In this document: positions 35,432 to 43,532 of the stretch, one piece after another
Position numbering within the stretch: position 1 is the first letter of the stretch
Layout: every line of letters begins with the position of its first letter
NCBI RefSeq assembly: GCF_900019265.1
Contig: NZ_CYGX02000054.1
Span: 1 to 54,311 of the forward strand
DNA length: 54,311 nt
Direction: 5' to 3'
Origin: Paraburkholderia ribeironis
GTDB taxonomy: Bacteria; Pseudomonadota; Gammaproteobacteria; Burkholderiales; Burkholderiaceae
Notes under the pieces: generated by a model
Databases searched by the model: none
The model's input: the letters and a program-made list of their open reading frames with translations, nothing else
Told to the model about the DNA's origin: nothing
Program-made: the position numbers and the translations under genes

Positions 35432-35470
35432 ATCGGGCGCAAACGATCGGGCGCAACCAATCGGGCGCAA
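35432..35470 (+). repeat. Three 14-base tandem repeats
   Basis: ATCGGGCGCAA occurs at 35432, 35446 and 35460 with a 14-base period, in the gap between the fbpC-type stop and the convergent LysR stop. No stem-loop is evident, and function is unknown. Confidence 0.7.
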
Positions 35471-35490
35471 CCCAGCGCATCCTCGCGCCG

Positions 35491-36372
35491 CTACGCTGCC
35501 GCCCCGCGTGCCGGCGTCCGCAGCGACAGATCCTGCACCATCTGCTGGGCCAGATAATCGCAAGTCGGCCGGTCCGACTTGGCGCTGCGCGCCACCACGA
35601 TTTCGAGCGGCGCGATCCTCGGCAAGCCTTGCGCTTCGCCGAGAATCGCCAGCCGCGCCGGCACGCTGCAACGCGTGAGCGCGATCACCGACAAGCCCGC
35701 ATCGACGGTCGCCACCAGCCCCATCAGGCTGGCGCTGCTGAACGCCGCCCGATAGCGGATCCGCGCGCCATCCAGCGCGGCCAGCGTGTGCTGGCGCGCC
35801 ACACAGCCCGGCTCGTAAAGCCCCACCGGCAACGGCGAAGCCGCCAACACCGGCGTATCCACCGACGCCCCCACCCACACCATCGGCTCGCTGCGCACGA
35901 ATTCGCCGCGCAGTTTGCGGTCGCGCGTGACGAAGGCGAGATCGATCTTGTTGTCGGCCAGCATCGGCGCGAGTGACGTGCTTTGCGCGCAGACGATCTC
36001 GATCTCGACATGCGGATAGAGATTGGAGAAGCGCCGCAACACCGGCGACAACAGCGACGATACGTAATCGTCCGGCGCGCCGAGCACCACGCGCCCGGTC
36101 ACTTCGGGCCGCACGATCGCCGACCACGCCTCCTCATGCAGCGCCAGCACGCGTCGCGCGTATTCGAGCAGCGTATTGCCGGGCCGTGTGAGCGACAGAT
36201 TGCGCGTGTTGCGGGCGAACAGCGTGGTGCCGAGCATGCTCTCGAGCCGCTTGATCTGCATGCTGACGGCCGCCTGCGATCGATGCACGCTTACCGCCGC
36301 TTTCGTGAAGCTGCCCGTTTCCACCACGGCGACAAAGCTGCGCAACAGGTCGACGTCGAATTCGGGGTGCAT
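35491..36372 (-). CDS. LysR-family transcriptional regulator
   Basis: A 293-residue regulator. The N-terminal winged helix-turn-helix (FDVDLLRSFVAVVETGSFTK, then AAVSVHRSQAAVSMQIKRLE) is complete, and residues about 90-290 form the substrate-binding effector domain (GRVVLGAPDDYVSSLLSPVL). It is convergent with the iron transporter operon. The region upstream of its start is the repeat-bearing intergenic stretch, so its target is not obvious from context. Confidence 0.92.
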   Translation of the reverse strand: MHPEFDVDLLRSFVAVVETGSFTKAAVSVHRSQAAVSMQIKRLESMLGTTLFARNTRNLSLTRPGNTLLEYARRVLALHEEAWSAIVRPEVTGRVVLGAPDDYVSSLLSPVLRRFSNLYPHVEIEIVCAQSTSLAPMLADNKIDLAFVTRDRKLRGEFVRSEPMVWVGASVDTPVLAASPLPVGLYEPGCVARQHTLAALDGARIRYRAAFSSASLMGLVATVDAGLSVIALTRCSVPARLAILGEAQGLPRIAPLEIVVARSAKSDRPTCDYLAQQMVQDLSLRTPARGAAA

Positions 36373-36959
36373 GATTTATCAATTTCGCTGATGGAATTAC
36401 TCAATTTAATTCGTTTGTGGATGCCACGCAAGCCGCGCAATACTCGGGGCATCACCTTACGGAGTGGTTCTTTGCAAACAAAACCTGTTCCGGAGCAAAG
36501 AAAGCTGTGCTGTCGTTTTAAAGCAAAGAAACCTGTTTTAGGCGGGCTGCGACCTTGTATGGGCTGGCAAAGAAACCTGATTTGACGCCGCCAAACCCTT
36601 GTATTTATTGGCTTTCTCAAGACCAAGTCTAAAACGTCGCGACTTCTTATTGACGCGCGCAGTCGCGCCTCCATCGCGGCAGCGGTGGGTCCTCACCTAA
36701 AGGTCCCCATCTCGCGCTCTAATGAAATCAATAACTTAGCAGATTCGGTGTAAAGAAATCTGGTCTTGAAGTTCGCGTTTGCAAACGAAATCTGAACTTC
36801 GGTGATGCATCGCGTTCGCCGACACCGACGCTTGCCGAGGACCGCGTCCAGGCCATGCCGTAAAGAATTCGCACGGCCGCCCACCCTAGGCTATTTAGTG
36901 CTATCCTGCGTCGTCGGCACTATATCTTGTGCCTTGAGGCCCACCTCGGGAGATGCAGC
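36373..36959. other. Gene-poor boundary between core chromosome and accessory island
   Basis: About 590 bases with no supported gene. It contains six copies of a short repeat (listed separately) and is visibly more AT-rich than the sequence to the left. The LysR promoter must lie in the first part. Minus-strand open frames here (36291-36674, 36693-36884) simply read through the repeats. No tRNA gene or integrase was found to mark an attachment site. Confidence 0.6.
36474..36794 (+). repeat. Six dispersed copies of a GCAAAGAAACCTG-like repeat
   Basis: Copies start at 36474 (GCAAACAAAACCTG), 36495 (GCAAAGAAAGCTG), 36523 (GCAAAGAAACCTG), 36567 (GCAAAGAAACCTG), 36750 (GTAAAGAAATCTG) and 36781 (GCAAACGAAATCTG). 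The core is GYAAASRAAWCTG. All are in the same orientation, with gaps of 21, 28, 44, 183 and 31 bases. They do not encode a shared peptide on the plus strand. Confidence 0.7.
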
Positions 36960-37142
36960 GTGGCGAAGAATACCGGAAAGGATTACCGCGTCGGTTCGGT
37001 GGATGACCGTTCGCAGGTTTTTAATCCCAAGACAGAAAATTGGGTGAAGCGAAACGACAAGACCGGTCGCTTCATGGGGCAAAAGGCGGACGGCGAACCG
37101 TATAAGGGTGTTGCCAAAGAACACGACGGCCGCAAGCGCTAA
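36960..37142 (+). CDS. Small conserved-looking basic protein, 60 residues
   Basis: A GTG start at 36960 (GGGAG about 8 bases upstream) gives a 60-residue, Lys/Asp/Gly-rich protein (VAKNTGKDYRVGSVDDRSQV, then FNPKTENWVKRNDKTGRFM). It has no membrane segment or cysteine. The open frame extends upstream to 36927, but the ribosome binding site favours the GTG. It ends 9 bases before the HipA-like kinase gene, indicating a common transcript. Function is unknown; a companion or substrate role for the kinase is possible. Confidence 0.7.
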   Translation: MAKNTGKDYRVGSVDDRSQVFNPKTENWVKRNDKTGRFMGQKADGEPYKGVAKEHDGRKR

Positions 37143-37151
37143 AGGTTAGCA

Positions 37152-37970
37152 ATGCCGAGCCTCGAACTTCCTTTCGACTACGGGAGCCTGCGGTATCGGC
37201 CGAACACCGTCGTTGCTCAAGCATCGAATCCTGTTATCTACGGTCGTGTGCAGCTACTCAGCGTCGAACAGGAGATGGCGTTCGTCAAGTTACTGCAACA
37301 AGGCGCTTTCACAGTCGAGTCCGTCTGCGCTTGGCTCGCGGGGGCCGTCGGGCTGCAGGCACCCCGTCCTTTATGGGTAAACGTTCCACGGAACCGGGTA
37401 CCCGCTAGCCATTGGCCGTTTGGCGACAAGGAAGCGCAGCTTTGCTTTGCGACCGTGGAACTGCCCAACGCGCGCCCTCTTCATTTTGACGAAGCCAGTT
37501 CTGACGTGGTTTTTAACCAAGCACGACTTGACGACGTCCTGATGGCTAAAATCGCGACCTTTGATTCCCTCATTGGAAACGACGACCGGCACGGTGGAAA
37601 CCTGCTGTTGTCGCCACCGGCCGGAGTGTTTGTCATCGACCATGGAAGGGCGTTGGGTGGCATTGGTACTGACAGTACATCGGTCTGGCTTCCTCCCGGC
37701 CCAAACGTGCTCCTGCGTCGGATTCAGGCGATGCCTCCCCACCGCCGTCACGCGCTGAAACAGCCGCTCCGCCAGTTTTGCGAGGATTGCGTGGAAGCCG
37801 TCGATAAGCTACCGTTGGATACACTCGTCGAGTCGGAGTCGCTACGAGAGATGATTCGACGACACCTTCACGCAAAGGCAGAAACTCTCTGTGTCGAGAT
37901 GCTTGACGCTATCGGTATTCCCGAATTGGCTGGTATTAACCACAGTGGCAGCCGCCCCACAGCGCCATGA
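37152..37970 (+). CDS. HipA_2-type kinase-fold protein
   Basis: A 272-residue protein with the HipA/PI3K-like kinase fold in its short, HipA_2-type form. FDSLIGNDDRHGGNLLL (catalytic loop, NDDRHGGN at 143-150) and VFVIDHGRALG (metal-binding Asp163) are clear. FVKLLQQGAFTVESVCAWLA supplies a plausible ATP-binding Lys46 and helix Glu56. HipA proper is a toxin kinase with a HipB antitoxin; here there is no HipB. Overlap ATGA with the next gene shows coupling, and the 60-residue gene precedes by 9 bases. The target is unknown. Confidence 0.8.
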   Translation: MPSLELPFDYGSLRYRPNTVVAQASNPVIYGRVQLLSVEQEMAFVKLLQQGAFTVESVCAWLAGAVGLQAPRPLWVNVPRNRVPASHWPFGDKEAQLCFATVELPNARPLHFDEASSDVVFNQARLDDVLMAKIATFDSLIGNDDRHGGNLLLSPPAGVFVIDHGRALGGIGTDSTSVWLPPGPNVLLRRIQAMPPHRRHALKQPLRQFCEDCVEAVDKLPLDTLVESESLREMIRRHLHAKAETLCVEMLDAIGIPELAGINHSGSRPTAP

Positions 37971-38866
37971 ACTTCTTTACCCAACACATCCTTCCCATTT
38001 TTGACGAACCGGTCGCAAGTGGCAGCGCCCGGCTTGTCCGTCTTGTACTTGAAGCTTCCGGCGAATCGCTGGTGATCGCAGTACTCGGCGAGCACCAAGG
38101 TGGCATTCCGTTCGCTCGCGTCGTAACCCCGCGAGTGCTCAAGTGCCTGCCACAGGATTTGGGTTACGCCTGCCATTCGTTCGGGAGCCTCGTCGTGGCG
38201 GACTATCTCGCCTGGAGGGAGGCCGGCCATGAAGCCAGTCTCTGGAAGGTCCCCTTAGGCGGAGTCGAAGTTGGCGAACGGTTCGAGGTTGAGGCAGATA
38301 ACGCGGCTGGAGTGGTCGATGCGGTACTTGAGCGGTGTGCGCTTTTCCACCGACGCCAGTCCCAGCATGAGACTGCAACTGACGACGCTTCAAAGTCAGC
38401 ACCTCGTCCTTCGTCCGAAAGTAGGTTTGCGAACTCCGTGAAGCGAGAGGTGCTTGCACGAAGGCCATCGCTCGAAAACCGGTTCAATCGCACATTCAGT
38501 CTGACAGGGTCGCCTACCGGGTTTCCGATCGACTACGTAGGACACTCGTACGCGACCTGCTATGCCGCAATCGATCCGAAAAGCAAGACTCTCGTTCGTT
38601 CGCGTGCTGCGTCGGCAGCGCTCTGGCGCCTTGCAAGAGCGAGGGATGCATTTGGCTTTGCTAGTCCTGAGCGAATGGAACTGACTGCATGGGTGCCCTC
38701 GCCCGGCCTTCCAATCTACTCAGACTCCGAGTACGCGATCGTCGAGGACACGGTGGGTGAGCTTCGAGAACAAGCTCTGAAAGAAAAGCTCGATGTCTTT
38801 TCAGCATACGATGCGCATTGCGCCTGCGAACGGTTGATGGAGAGAGAGGTCGCTACCGTTAACTAA
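37967..38866 (+). CDS. Unknown protein, 299 residues, coupled to the HipA_2-type kinase
   Basis: Starts within the kinase stop (ATGA overlap at 37967-37970). No known domain is recognised. It has an N-terminal half with alternating hydrophobic strands (SARLVRLVLEASGESLVIAV), a Ser/Arg-rich linker near 140-165 and a helical C-terminal part (ALWRLARARDAFGFAS). No membrane segment or metal motif. Strict coupling suggests that it acts with the kinase. Confidence 0.72.
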   Translation: MNFFTQHILPIFDEPVASGSARLVRLVLEASGESLVIAVLGEHQGGIPFARVVTPRVLKCLPQDLGYACHSFGSLVVADYLAWREAGHEASLWKVPLGGVEVGERFEVEADNAAGVVDAVLERCALFHRRQSQHETATDDASKSAPRPSSESRFANSVKREVLARRPSLENRFNRTFSLTGSPTGFPIDYVGHSYATCYAAIDPKSKTLVRSRAASAALWRLARARDAFGFASPERMELTAWVPSPGLPIYSDSEYAIVEDTVGELREQALKEKLDVFSAYDAHCACERLMEREVATVN

Positions 38867-38889
38867 TTTTTGCAGGAAGTTGGAGGCGC

Positions 38890-38943
38890 ATGCGGAACAT
38901 TGTGTGCATGTATTTATCGTCCGAGAGTGTCGTAGACCGATGA
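38890..38943 (+). CDS. Possible 17-residue leader peptide
   Basis: ATG at 38890 with a strong GGAGG at 38882-38886 opens MRNIVCMYLSSESVVDR. Its stop TGA (38941-38943) overlaps the ATG (38940) of the next gene in the form ATGA. The downstream gene has no ribosome binding site of its own, so this short frame may provide translational coupling, or may be the true N-terminus separated by a frameshift. Confidence 0.4.
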   Translation: MRNIVCMYLSSESVVDR

Positions 38944-39716
38944 ATCAACACGTCCAGAAGATGATCAGCGCTTTCTTCACGGCAATACGTCCATGGGATT
39001 CTGCATACGCCGGAGCCCGTCTGACTTTCATAGCCGTCCGACGCGGAGACTTCCTTGAGATCCTGGCTGCGCGTGTGCACTTGTCGTCTGTCTTTCGTCA
39101 ATCACTAAAGAGTTGGTTTCAAGCCGGCGACGTGGAAGCCGGCCAAGTGGATCTTTCAGGCGGAGTGGCGGCTGTCACGCAGGCGATTGAGCAGATCGCG
39201 GGCCCCGATGGCTTTGAGATTGCCAAGCGCGGAAGACTCGTGCTACGCCCGGAAGACAACCAGAACCTCGTCGTCGGGCTGCCGGATTTGATCCATCCCG
39301 AGGGAATCAGTCAGGGAAACCGCCTAGCGGTTCTCACAATGTGTGGAATCTCGCGACAGATGCTCGCTCAGCAGCCGCAGACCGACTGGATGCTGAGGGC
39401 TGCGGCGCATCCGTTCGACTCGCTGAACGAACTCAGCATTGAGTATGATCTCGGTTCCGCATCGATGTCGTCGACCACGTTAGAAGTCGTAGCACACGCG
39501 ACGGCCGAGGTTTATCCGCAATCAAGCGTCAAAGACGGCAAAGCCGATTTAGGCCTATGGCTGGCGAAGGGCCTCGACAGAGCAAAAGCAAGGCTCGGTT
39601 ATGGCGTCACAACTACATTCATATTGCCCATATACCAAACGGCGACGGCTAATTCTCTCTCAGCCCTTGTTACACGTCTCGACCGCAGTACCGGCAAACA
39701 TTGGCGTCCTGCTTGA
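38940..39716 (+). CDS. Unknown protein, 258 residues
   Basis: Chosen start is the ATG at 38940 (MNQHVQKMISAFFTAIRPWD). The frame is open from 38880. No family is recognised. It contains ARLTFIAVRRGDFLEILAAR near the start and a helical, Thr/Ala-rich C-terminal third. No membrane segment, cysteine pair or nucleotide motif. It is probably co-transcribed with the HipA_2-type kinase group (74-base gap). Its last 47 bases overlap the tail of a convergent gene. Confidence 0.65.
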   Translation: MNQHVQKMISAFFTAIRPWDSAYAGARLTFIAVRRGDFLEILAARVHLSSVFRQSLKSWFQAGDVEAGQVDLSGGVAAVTQAIEQIAGPDGFEIAKRGRLVLRPEDNQNLVVGLPDLIHPEGISQGNRLAVLTMCGISRQMLAQQPQTDWMLRAAAHPFDSLNELSIEYDLGSASMSSTTLEVVAHATAEVYPQSSVKDGKADLGLWLAKGLDRAKARLGYGVTTTFILPIYQTATANSLSALVTRLDRSTGKHWRPA

Positions 39717-39930
39717 TGAACTCCGCGCAGTGCCGACACTTTTTCATCCCGTCAGCTAGTTGCTGTCGCTCGATACCTGCCTGATTTGATTTCATCAACA
39801 AGGCGTGCGGAAGCGCCACAATGAATATGGCCGCGCCATAAAACCACCATACGCCGAACGACCGCCCTTTGCCCTTTGCAATTGCCGCCGGAATCAAACC
39901 GATCAGCACCGCCACCAGCAGAAATCCCAT
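39670..39930 (-). CDS. Small membrane protein with C-terminal zinc ribbon, 86 residues
   Basis: Two hydrophobic helices (residues 1-18 and 27-45) are followed by a zinc ribbon: CRHC (65-68) and CRYC (79-82). Such proteins anchor a zinc-ribbon domain at the membrane face. It is the last gene of the minus-strand kinase/phosphatase/VWA operon and overlaps the convergent plus-strand gene by 47 bases. Function is unknown. Confidence 0.72.
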   Translation of the reverse strand: MGFLLVAVLIGLIPAAIAKGKGRSFGVWWFYGAAIFIVALPHALLMKSNQAGIERQQLADGMKKCRHCAEFIKQDANVCRYCGRDV

Positions 39931-39946
39931 GCTTTACCTCCAGTAG

Positions 39947-40264
39947 TTAGCGTTCGTAGGTCTTCCCGTCGGTCGAAATCTCGTAAAGCCACTGGCTGTA
40001 GGGCAAGCGCATGAGAATTGTCGATTTTTCAAAGACCGTACCCAGCACCATGGCCCGACATAGAAGAGTGACGCCACCCTGAATGCGCTCGCACATTGCG
40101 TCAGCGCTATCCACGAATCGCGTGGAGTTCAACCTGCCTATCACAACAGTCCGCCCTTCGGGTGCTGCACCGATCGGGGGAACAACAAACAGAGTGATTT
40201 GACTACACACCACTGCGGCGGCGGCCGCAGATATCGCCAGAATCACCAGCCATGTCTTTGTCAT
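39947..40264 (-). CDS. Exported or membrane-anchored protein, 105 residues
   Basis: One N-terminal hydrophobic helix (MTKTWLVILAISAAAAAVVC, a signal anchor or signal peptide) precedes a soluble region with a pair of cysteines (CERIQGGVTLLC) that could form a disulfide. No family is recognised. It lies 16 bases before the zinc-ribbon membrane gene on the same strand. Confidence 0.65.
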   Translation of the reverse strand: MTKTWLVILAISAAAAAVVCSQITLFVVPPIGAAPEGRTVVIGRLNSTRFVDSADAMCERIQGGVTLLCRAMVLGTVFEKSTILMRLPYSQWLYEISTDGKTYER

Positions 40265-40366
40265 CGGATTTGCCAGGGAATTTAACCAAGGTTAACGACA
40301 CCAGGCACCACAAGCTTGAGGCTATCGCGGCCGGACGCTGGTGCAGGTAGGGCAACCCTCACCTGG

Positions 40367-40888
40367 TCAGTGATGCTCTCTGTCGCGAACTGGCGGTAGC
40401 GTGGGAGCAGTCACCGCCTCTCGTTCCTGTTGCAGCGCCACATCGCTAGCGGCCTCTGGGGCTATTGCAGCCTCTGGGGACGCCACGGTGGTATCGGCCC
40501 GTAATCCATCAGATAGCGTTGAGACCCTTGCCTGCGTACTATCGGCTGTCGGTTTCGCTTCACCCGCGTCTGATACAGCAGTACCGGACAGATTTGCGTC
40601 GTTAAGAGTTGGCTCGGGCGAACTCGCGGCAATCACGGGTTGAGTTACCTGCGCACCAGAAGCACCTGTCGACTGAACGTCGGGCGTGGGATGTGACTCC
40701 TTCTTGCCTCCAAACACAGCCAGCGCAGCGAGGAAGAGCACAACGGCTCCAACTCCAGCACCCGCCTTCTTGGTGTCCGTGCTTCGGCATTCGGGGCATC
40801 GCACCGACAGCGACCGCCCTTTCGGATACCACGTATGTCCGCACGAACCGCATTTGTTGAGCGGTCTCTTTGTAGCGCGCGTTGCCAT
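40367..40888 (-). CDS. Zinc-ribbon membrane protein with disordered tail, 173 residues
   Basis: An N-terminal zinc ribbon (CGSC at 13-16, CPEC at 31-34), one membrane helix (about residues 43-60, VGAVVLFLAALAVFGG) and a long Ser/Thr/Ala/Pro-rich, probably disordered tail. The topology places the ribbon inside and the tail in the periplasm. It is part of the minus-strand signalling operon, 47 bases after the Cys-rich protein gene. Confidence 0.7.
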   Translation of the reverse strand: MATRATKRPLNKCGSCGHTWYPKGRSLSVRCPECRSTDTKKAGAGVGAVVLFLAALAVFGGKKESHPTPDVQSTGASGAQVTQPVIAASSPEPTLNDANLSGTAVSDAGEAKPTADSTQARVSTLSDGLRADTTVASPEAAIAPEAASDVALQQEREAVTAPTLPPVRDREHH

Positions 40889-40935
40889 TTTCCCCGATGC
40901 CTCTCAGATTTGTATTTTGATTCAACGACGGAACG

Positions 40936-41604
40936 CTATTGTGCGCAACTCATTCCCACGTCCCGATAGCCGTAGTTGCATTCATAGTGGCTACCATCCG
41001 CTGCAAGATGAGCGTTCGCGGGAATGAAGACCGGTGCGCAGCGGTTCACGGTAAAGTGGTATCCGAAATCGCATGCCCATCCCGACGAGGTGTCTGCTGG
41101 ATGCGCATTGACCGGGACAACAACCGGCGAACAACTATCGCCTGAGCGCACATATCCGATATCACAAGCCCAGCCGCCATATCCACCAGTGCGATGCGCG
41201 TGAAGCGGCATCGCTGGCATGACACAGCCAGTCGGGTCGCGCTGATAACCGGGCGGACACGTTGATGCTACAGGGTGCCCTACTGTGGTCGCCGGGTTGG
41301 AACTCGGGCAGCCCAGGCGATCGACGCCGGGAGGACACGAACCAGACTGCAGTGAGTCTGCCTGACTGCGGCTTCCAACCGTCGTATTCGCTGCAGCGTA
41401 CTGCGATGTCGTAGGCGCTGCCGCAGGGATTGCGTTATATGAAACCTCAGGGATGTTCGCGACGGGCTTTCCGCGAAATGCGGACAGAAACGAACCCAGC
41501 GCGTCAATTTGGTCAACCGGTGTCTGCGCAAAGCCACTCTGTAGTTGCGCCAAAAGGCAAAAAACAGTCACCAATGCCTGACGACAAAAGGTTCGCATTT
41601 TCAT
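40936..41604 (-). CDS. Secreted Cys-rich repeat protein, 222 residues
   Basis: A signal peptide (RTFCRQALVTVFCLLAQLQS, cut near GFAQ) and a mature part with three copies of a repeat of about 30 residues: PxxAH-x(6-9)-W/Y-x-CD/N-x-GY-x(6-8)-C-x-P. The copies begin near MPLHAHRTGG, VPVNAHPADT and IPANAHLAAD. A preceding CPPGVDRLGC-type and CPPGYQRDPTGC-type pair is also Cys-rich. The cysteines probably form disulfides outside the cytoplasm. Its start overlaps the kinase stop (ATGA at 41601-41604), tying it to the signalling operon. Confidence 0.75.
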   Translation of the reverse strand: MKMRTFCRQALVTVFCLLAQLQSGFAQTPVDQIDALGSFLSAFRGKPVANIPEVSYNAIPAAAPTTSQYAAANTTVGSRSQADSLQSGSCPPGVDRLGCPSSNPATTVGHPVASTCPPGYQRDPTGCVMPAMPLHAHRTGGYGGWACDIGYVRSGDSCSPVVVPVNAHPADTSSGWACDFGYHFTVNRCAPVFIPANAHLAADGSHYECNYGYRDVGMSCAQ

Positions 41605-43532
41605 ATTTTTTTCAACGCCGCGAAATCTGCCTCGGCCTGTGCCAAGGCAAGAGAGGCTGCATCGACGCGCAACTTGACCGTGCCTCGCACGCTGAGCGCT
41701 GCGGTGTGTAACTGCTGAAGCTGCACGAGGCCATCCCGCAGCGCTTTCTCCGATAGCATACGGTCGTTTGCAAGACGCGCATTAAGCGCATTGACGTCCT
41801 GCTGGGGTATCCCGCGACTTGGATCAAACACGAAGCCTTTCTCGACCCGCTGCTTCCAGGTGACGAGCCTACCGGCGAGAGCGTCACCGAATCCCTGAAC
41901 GCGCATGACGGCGTGGTAGCTGATATCCCGTGCTGTCTCAATATTAAACGAAGCCAATGCACTTACGCGCGCGGGCCCTATTCCATCAATTCCCGCGTCG
42001 GAAATCAGGAATCTGTCGAGGAACACTTCCAGTTGCCGTTCACGTACGCTTGCATGCAGGTCCTGTATCCCCCGCTGGTATTCGGCAGGCAATCCATCAA
42101 TGCGAGCTTTCGCCGATACCAAGCGACCATACAGTTCGGTAATGCGTGGATCCTGTGTCAGCTTGTTGTACTCCTCCAACTCGAAGTCAAATGTCTTCTT
42201 CGCCGCGATCGCGGCGCCGCGCAGCGGCACAAGGCGTCCACCAACAGGATGTTTTATCAGTGCGAGAATCACACCGCCTGTAATAAGGCTCAGGAACCAC
42301 GACGCTGGCTCATGAAGGGTCGTGAGGAACGCCCCGACAGCTACGGCCGACACCTTCAGTCGATATAAGAGCCTTCCATACTTGCCCACCTGTTGCGTGC
42401 GCCCTGTGACGCCATGCTGAAGCGCGGTGTAGGCGGGAAGCTGCGGCAGCGCTGCCAACACCTGAATCTGTGCCCATATTGCCCCAAGGTCACCTGTCGC
42501 GGTCGAGGCTTTACCTGTACTCGAGTTCTGCGAAAGGAACGCCGGTCGTCCCGCCCGCTCGCGTTCGCACCACGGGCATTGCCCGAGATGTGACGGGTAT
42601 TTGTGATTCGATACCTGTGAGCAGGTACGCAATGACGCGCGCAGACCATCCAGAAGCTTGATCCAGTCACTCGCGGCTGGGCGTCCCGAGGACACGCCTT
42701 CCTCTGTGAACGCCCGTATGAATGCCCGCCCTATTTCTGGTGCGAAAAACGAGAGACTGATGGCGTCCGGTGGCGTGTCTACCTGCCTTTGTTTGCGATC
42801 TGGACCGTAGGCAAACCGGTAGGCCGCGATAGCCTCCTCAAGCGGGAGGTCGTTCCGACCAAGCGGAACGCCGGAGTACGGGTGCCGCCCCAGTAGCAGA
42901 AGTTGGAACACCAGCACCGCGAGGCCGAAATTATCATGGTTTCGTGTGCGCTCTCTGCCGCGGAGCGAACTGACGTTCTGCAATTCAGGGGGCGTGAACA
43001 GCTTTACGCCGACGTCGCACGAATATCTCCTGTTTCCCTCGACCACCTGGAAAGAATCGCAGTCAATCAATTTAACGGTGCCATTGCGACCGACGAGAAA
43101 GTTGTTCTCGTTGACATCCCCAACGACGTGGCCGTGGGCATGCACGGCGTCAAATGCCGCAGCTACATTGCGGGCTACATGAACAAGGAATGCATAGTCA
43201 ACAGTGGGGAAAATCTGCTTGCGACTGGCCGGACTCGAGAGATTGTGAATCGGTTCGAATCCTTCGATCCTCGCCATCACAAAGCCTGCAACTGCGCCAC
43301 CCGCCTGAGTCAGTATTTTCGTGGGCCAGGCAGAAATCTGATGAAGGTACGTGCTACCGATGCGGGCCATCGCCCGCAGCTTCTCCTGCTTGTCTGGTGG
43401 CAATGGAGCGTGATACACCTTCGCGACATTGTCCCGACCAAGGCTGCTGGACTCAAAAACACTGCCTTCACCGCCTCGTCCCAGCTCCCTGCCAAGAATG
43501 ACAGCGCGGCCTGACTCGTCGTGCAAGTGCAT
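41601..43532 (-). CDS. Protein kinase with membrane segments and HhH domain (TerY-P triad kinase)
   Basis: A 643-residue Ser/Thr-kinase-like protein. The Gly loop GRELGRGGEGSVF lies at about 14-26, the ATP Lys is Lys38 (VAKVYH), and the catalytic loop HGHVVGDVNENNFLVG has Asp139 and Asn144, with GD in place of RD. DCDSF (157-161) stands for DFG. A CPWCERE zinc-knuckle segment near residue 340, one or two hydrophobic helices near 395-430, a coiled region and a C-terminal helix-hairpin-helix pair (IDGIGPARVSALASFNIETA, then MRVQGFGDALAGRLVTWKQR) follow. Start is ATG 43532; GTG 43535 is possible. It overlaps the PP2C gene upstream and the Cys-rich gene downstream. This kinase-HhH layout is that of TerY-P triads. 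Confidence 0.83.
   Translation of the reverse strand: MHLHDESGRAVILGRELGRGGEGSVFESSSLGRDNVAKVYHAPLPPDKQEKLRAMARIGSTYLHQISAWPTKILTQAGGAVAGFVMARIEGFEPIHNLSSPASRKQIFPTVDYAFLVHVARNVAAAFDAVHAHGHVVGDVNENNFLVGRNGTVKLIDCDSFQVVEGNRRYSCDVGVKLFTPPELQNVSSLRGRERTRNHDNFGLAVLVFQLLLLGRHPYSGVPLGRNDLPLEEAIAAYRFAYGPDRKQRQVDTPPDAISLSFFAPEIGRAFIRAFTEEGVSSGRPAASDWIKLLDGLRASLRTCSQVSNHKYPSHLGQCPWCERERAGRPAFLSQNSSTGKASTATGDLGAIWAQIQVLAALPQLPAYTALQHGVTGRTQQVGKYGRLLYRLKVSAVAVGAFLTTLHEPASWFLSLITGGVILALIKHPVGGRLVPLRGAAIAAKKTFDFELEEYNKLTQDPRITELYGRLVSAKARIDGLPAEYQRGIQDLHASVRERQLEVFLDRFLISDAGIDGIGPARVSALASFNIETARDISYHAVMRVQGFGDALAGRLVTWKQRVEKGFVFDPSRGIPQQDVNALNARLANDRMLSEKALRDGLVQLQQLHTAALSVRGTVKLRVDAASLALAQAEADFAALKKI

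Noticed and set aside
36474..36794. CRISPR array hypothesis for the six repeats
   Set aside because: The repeats are only 13-14 bases, imperfect and unevenly spaced (21 to 183 bases), and no cas gene is present.
37152..37970. A classical HipBA toxin-antitoxin pair
   Set aside because: The kinase is of the short HipA_2 form, and the 60-residue upstream protein has no helix-turn-helix pattern of HipB.
43236..43275. GGTTCGAATCC, resembling a tRNA T-loop
   Set aside because: It lies inside the kinase gene with no acceptor or anticodon stem around it.
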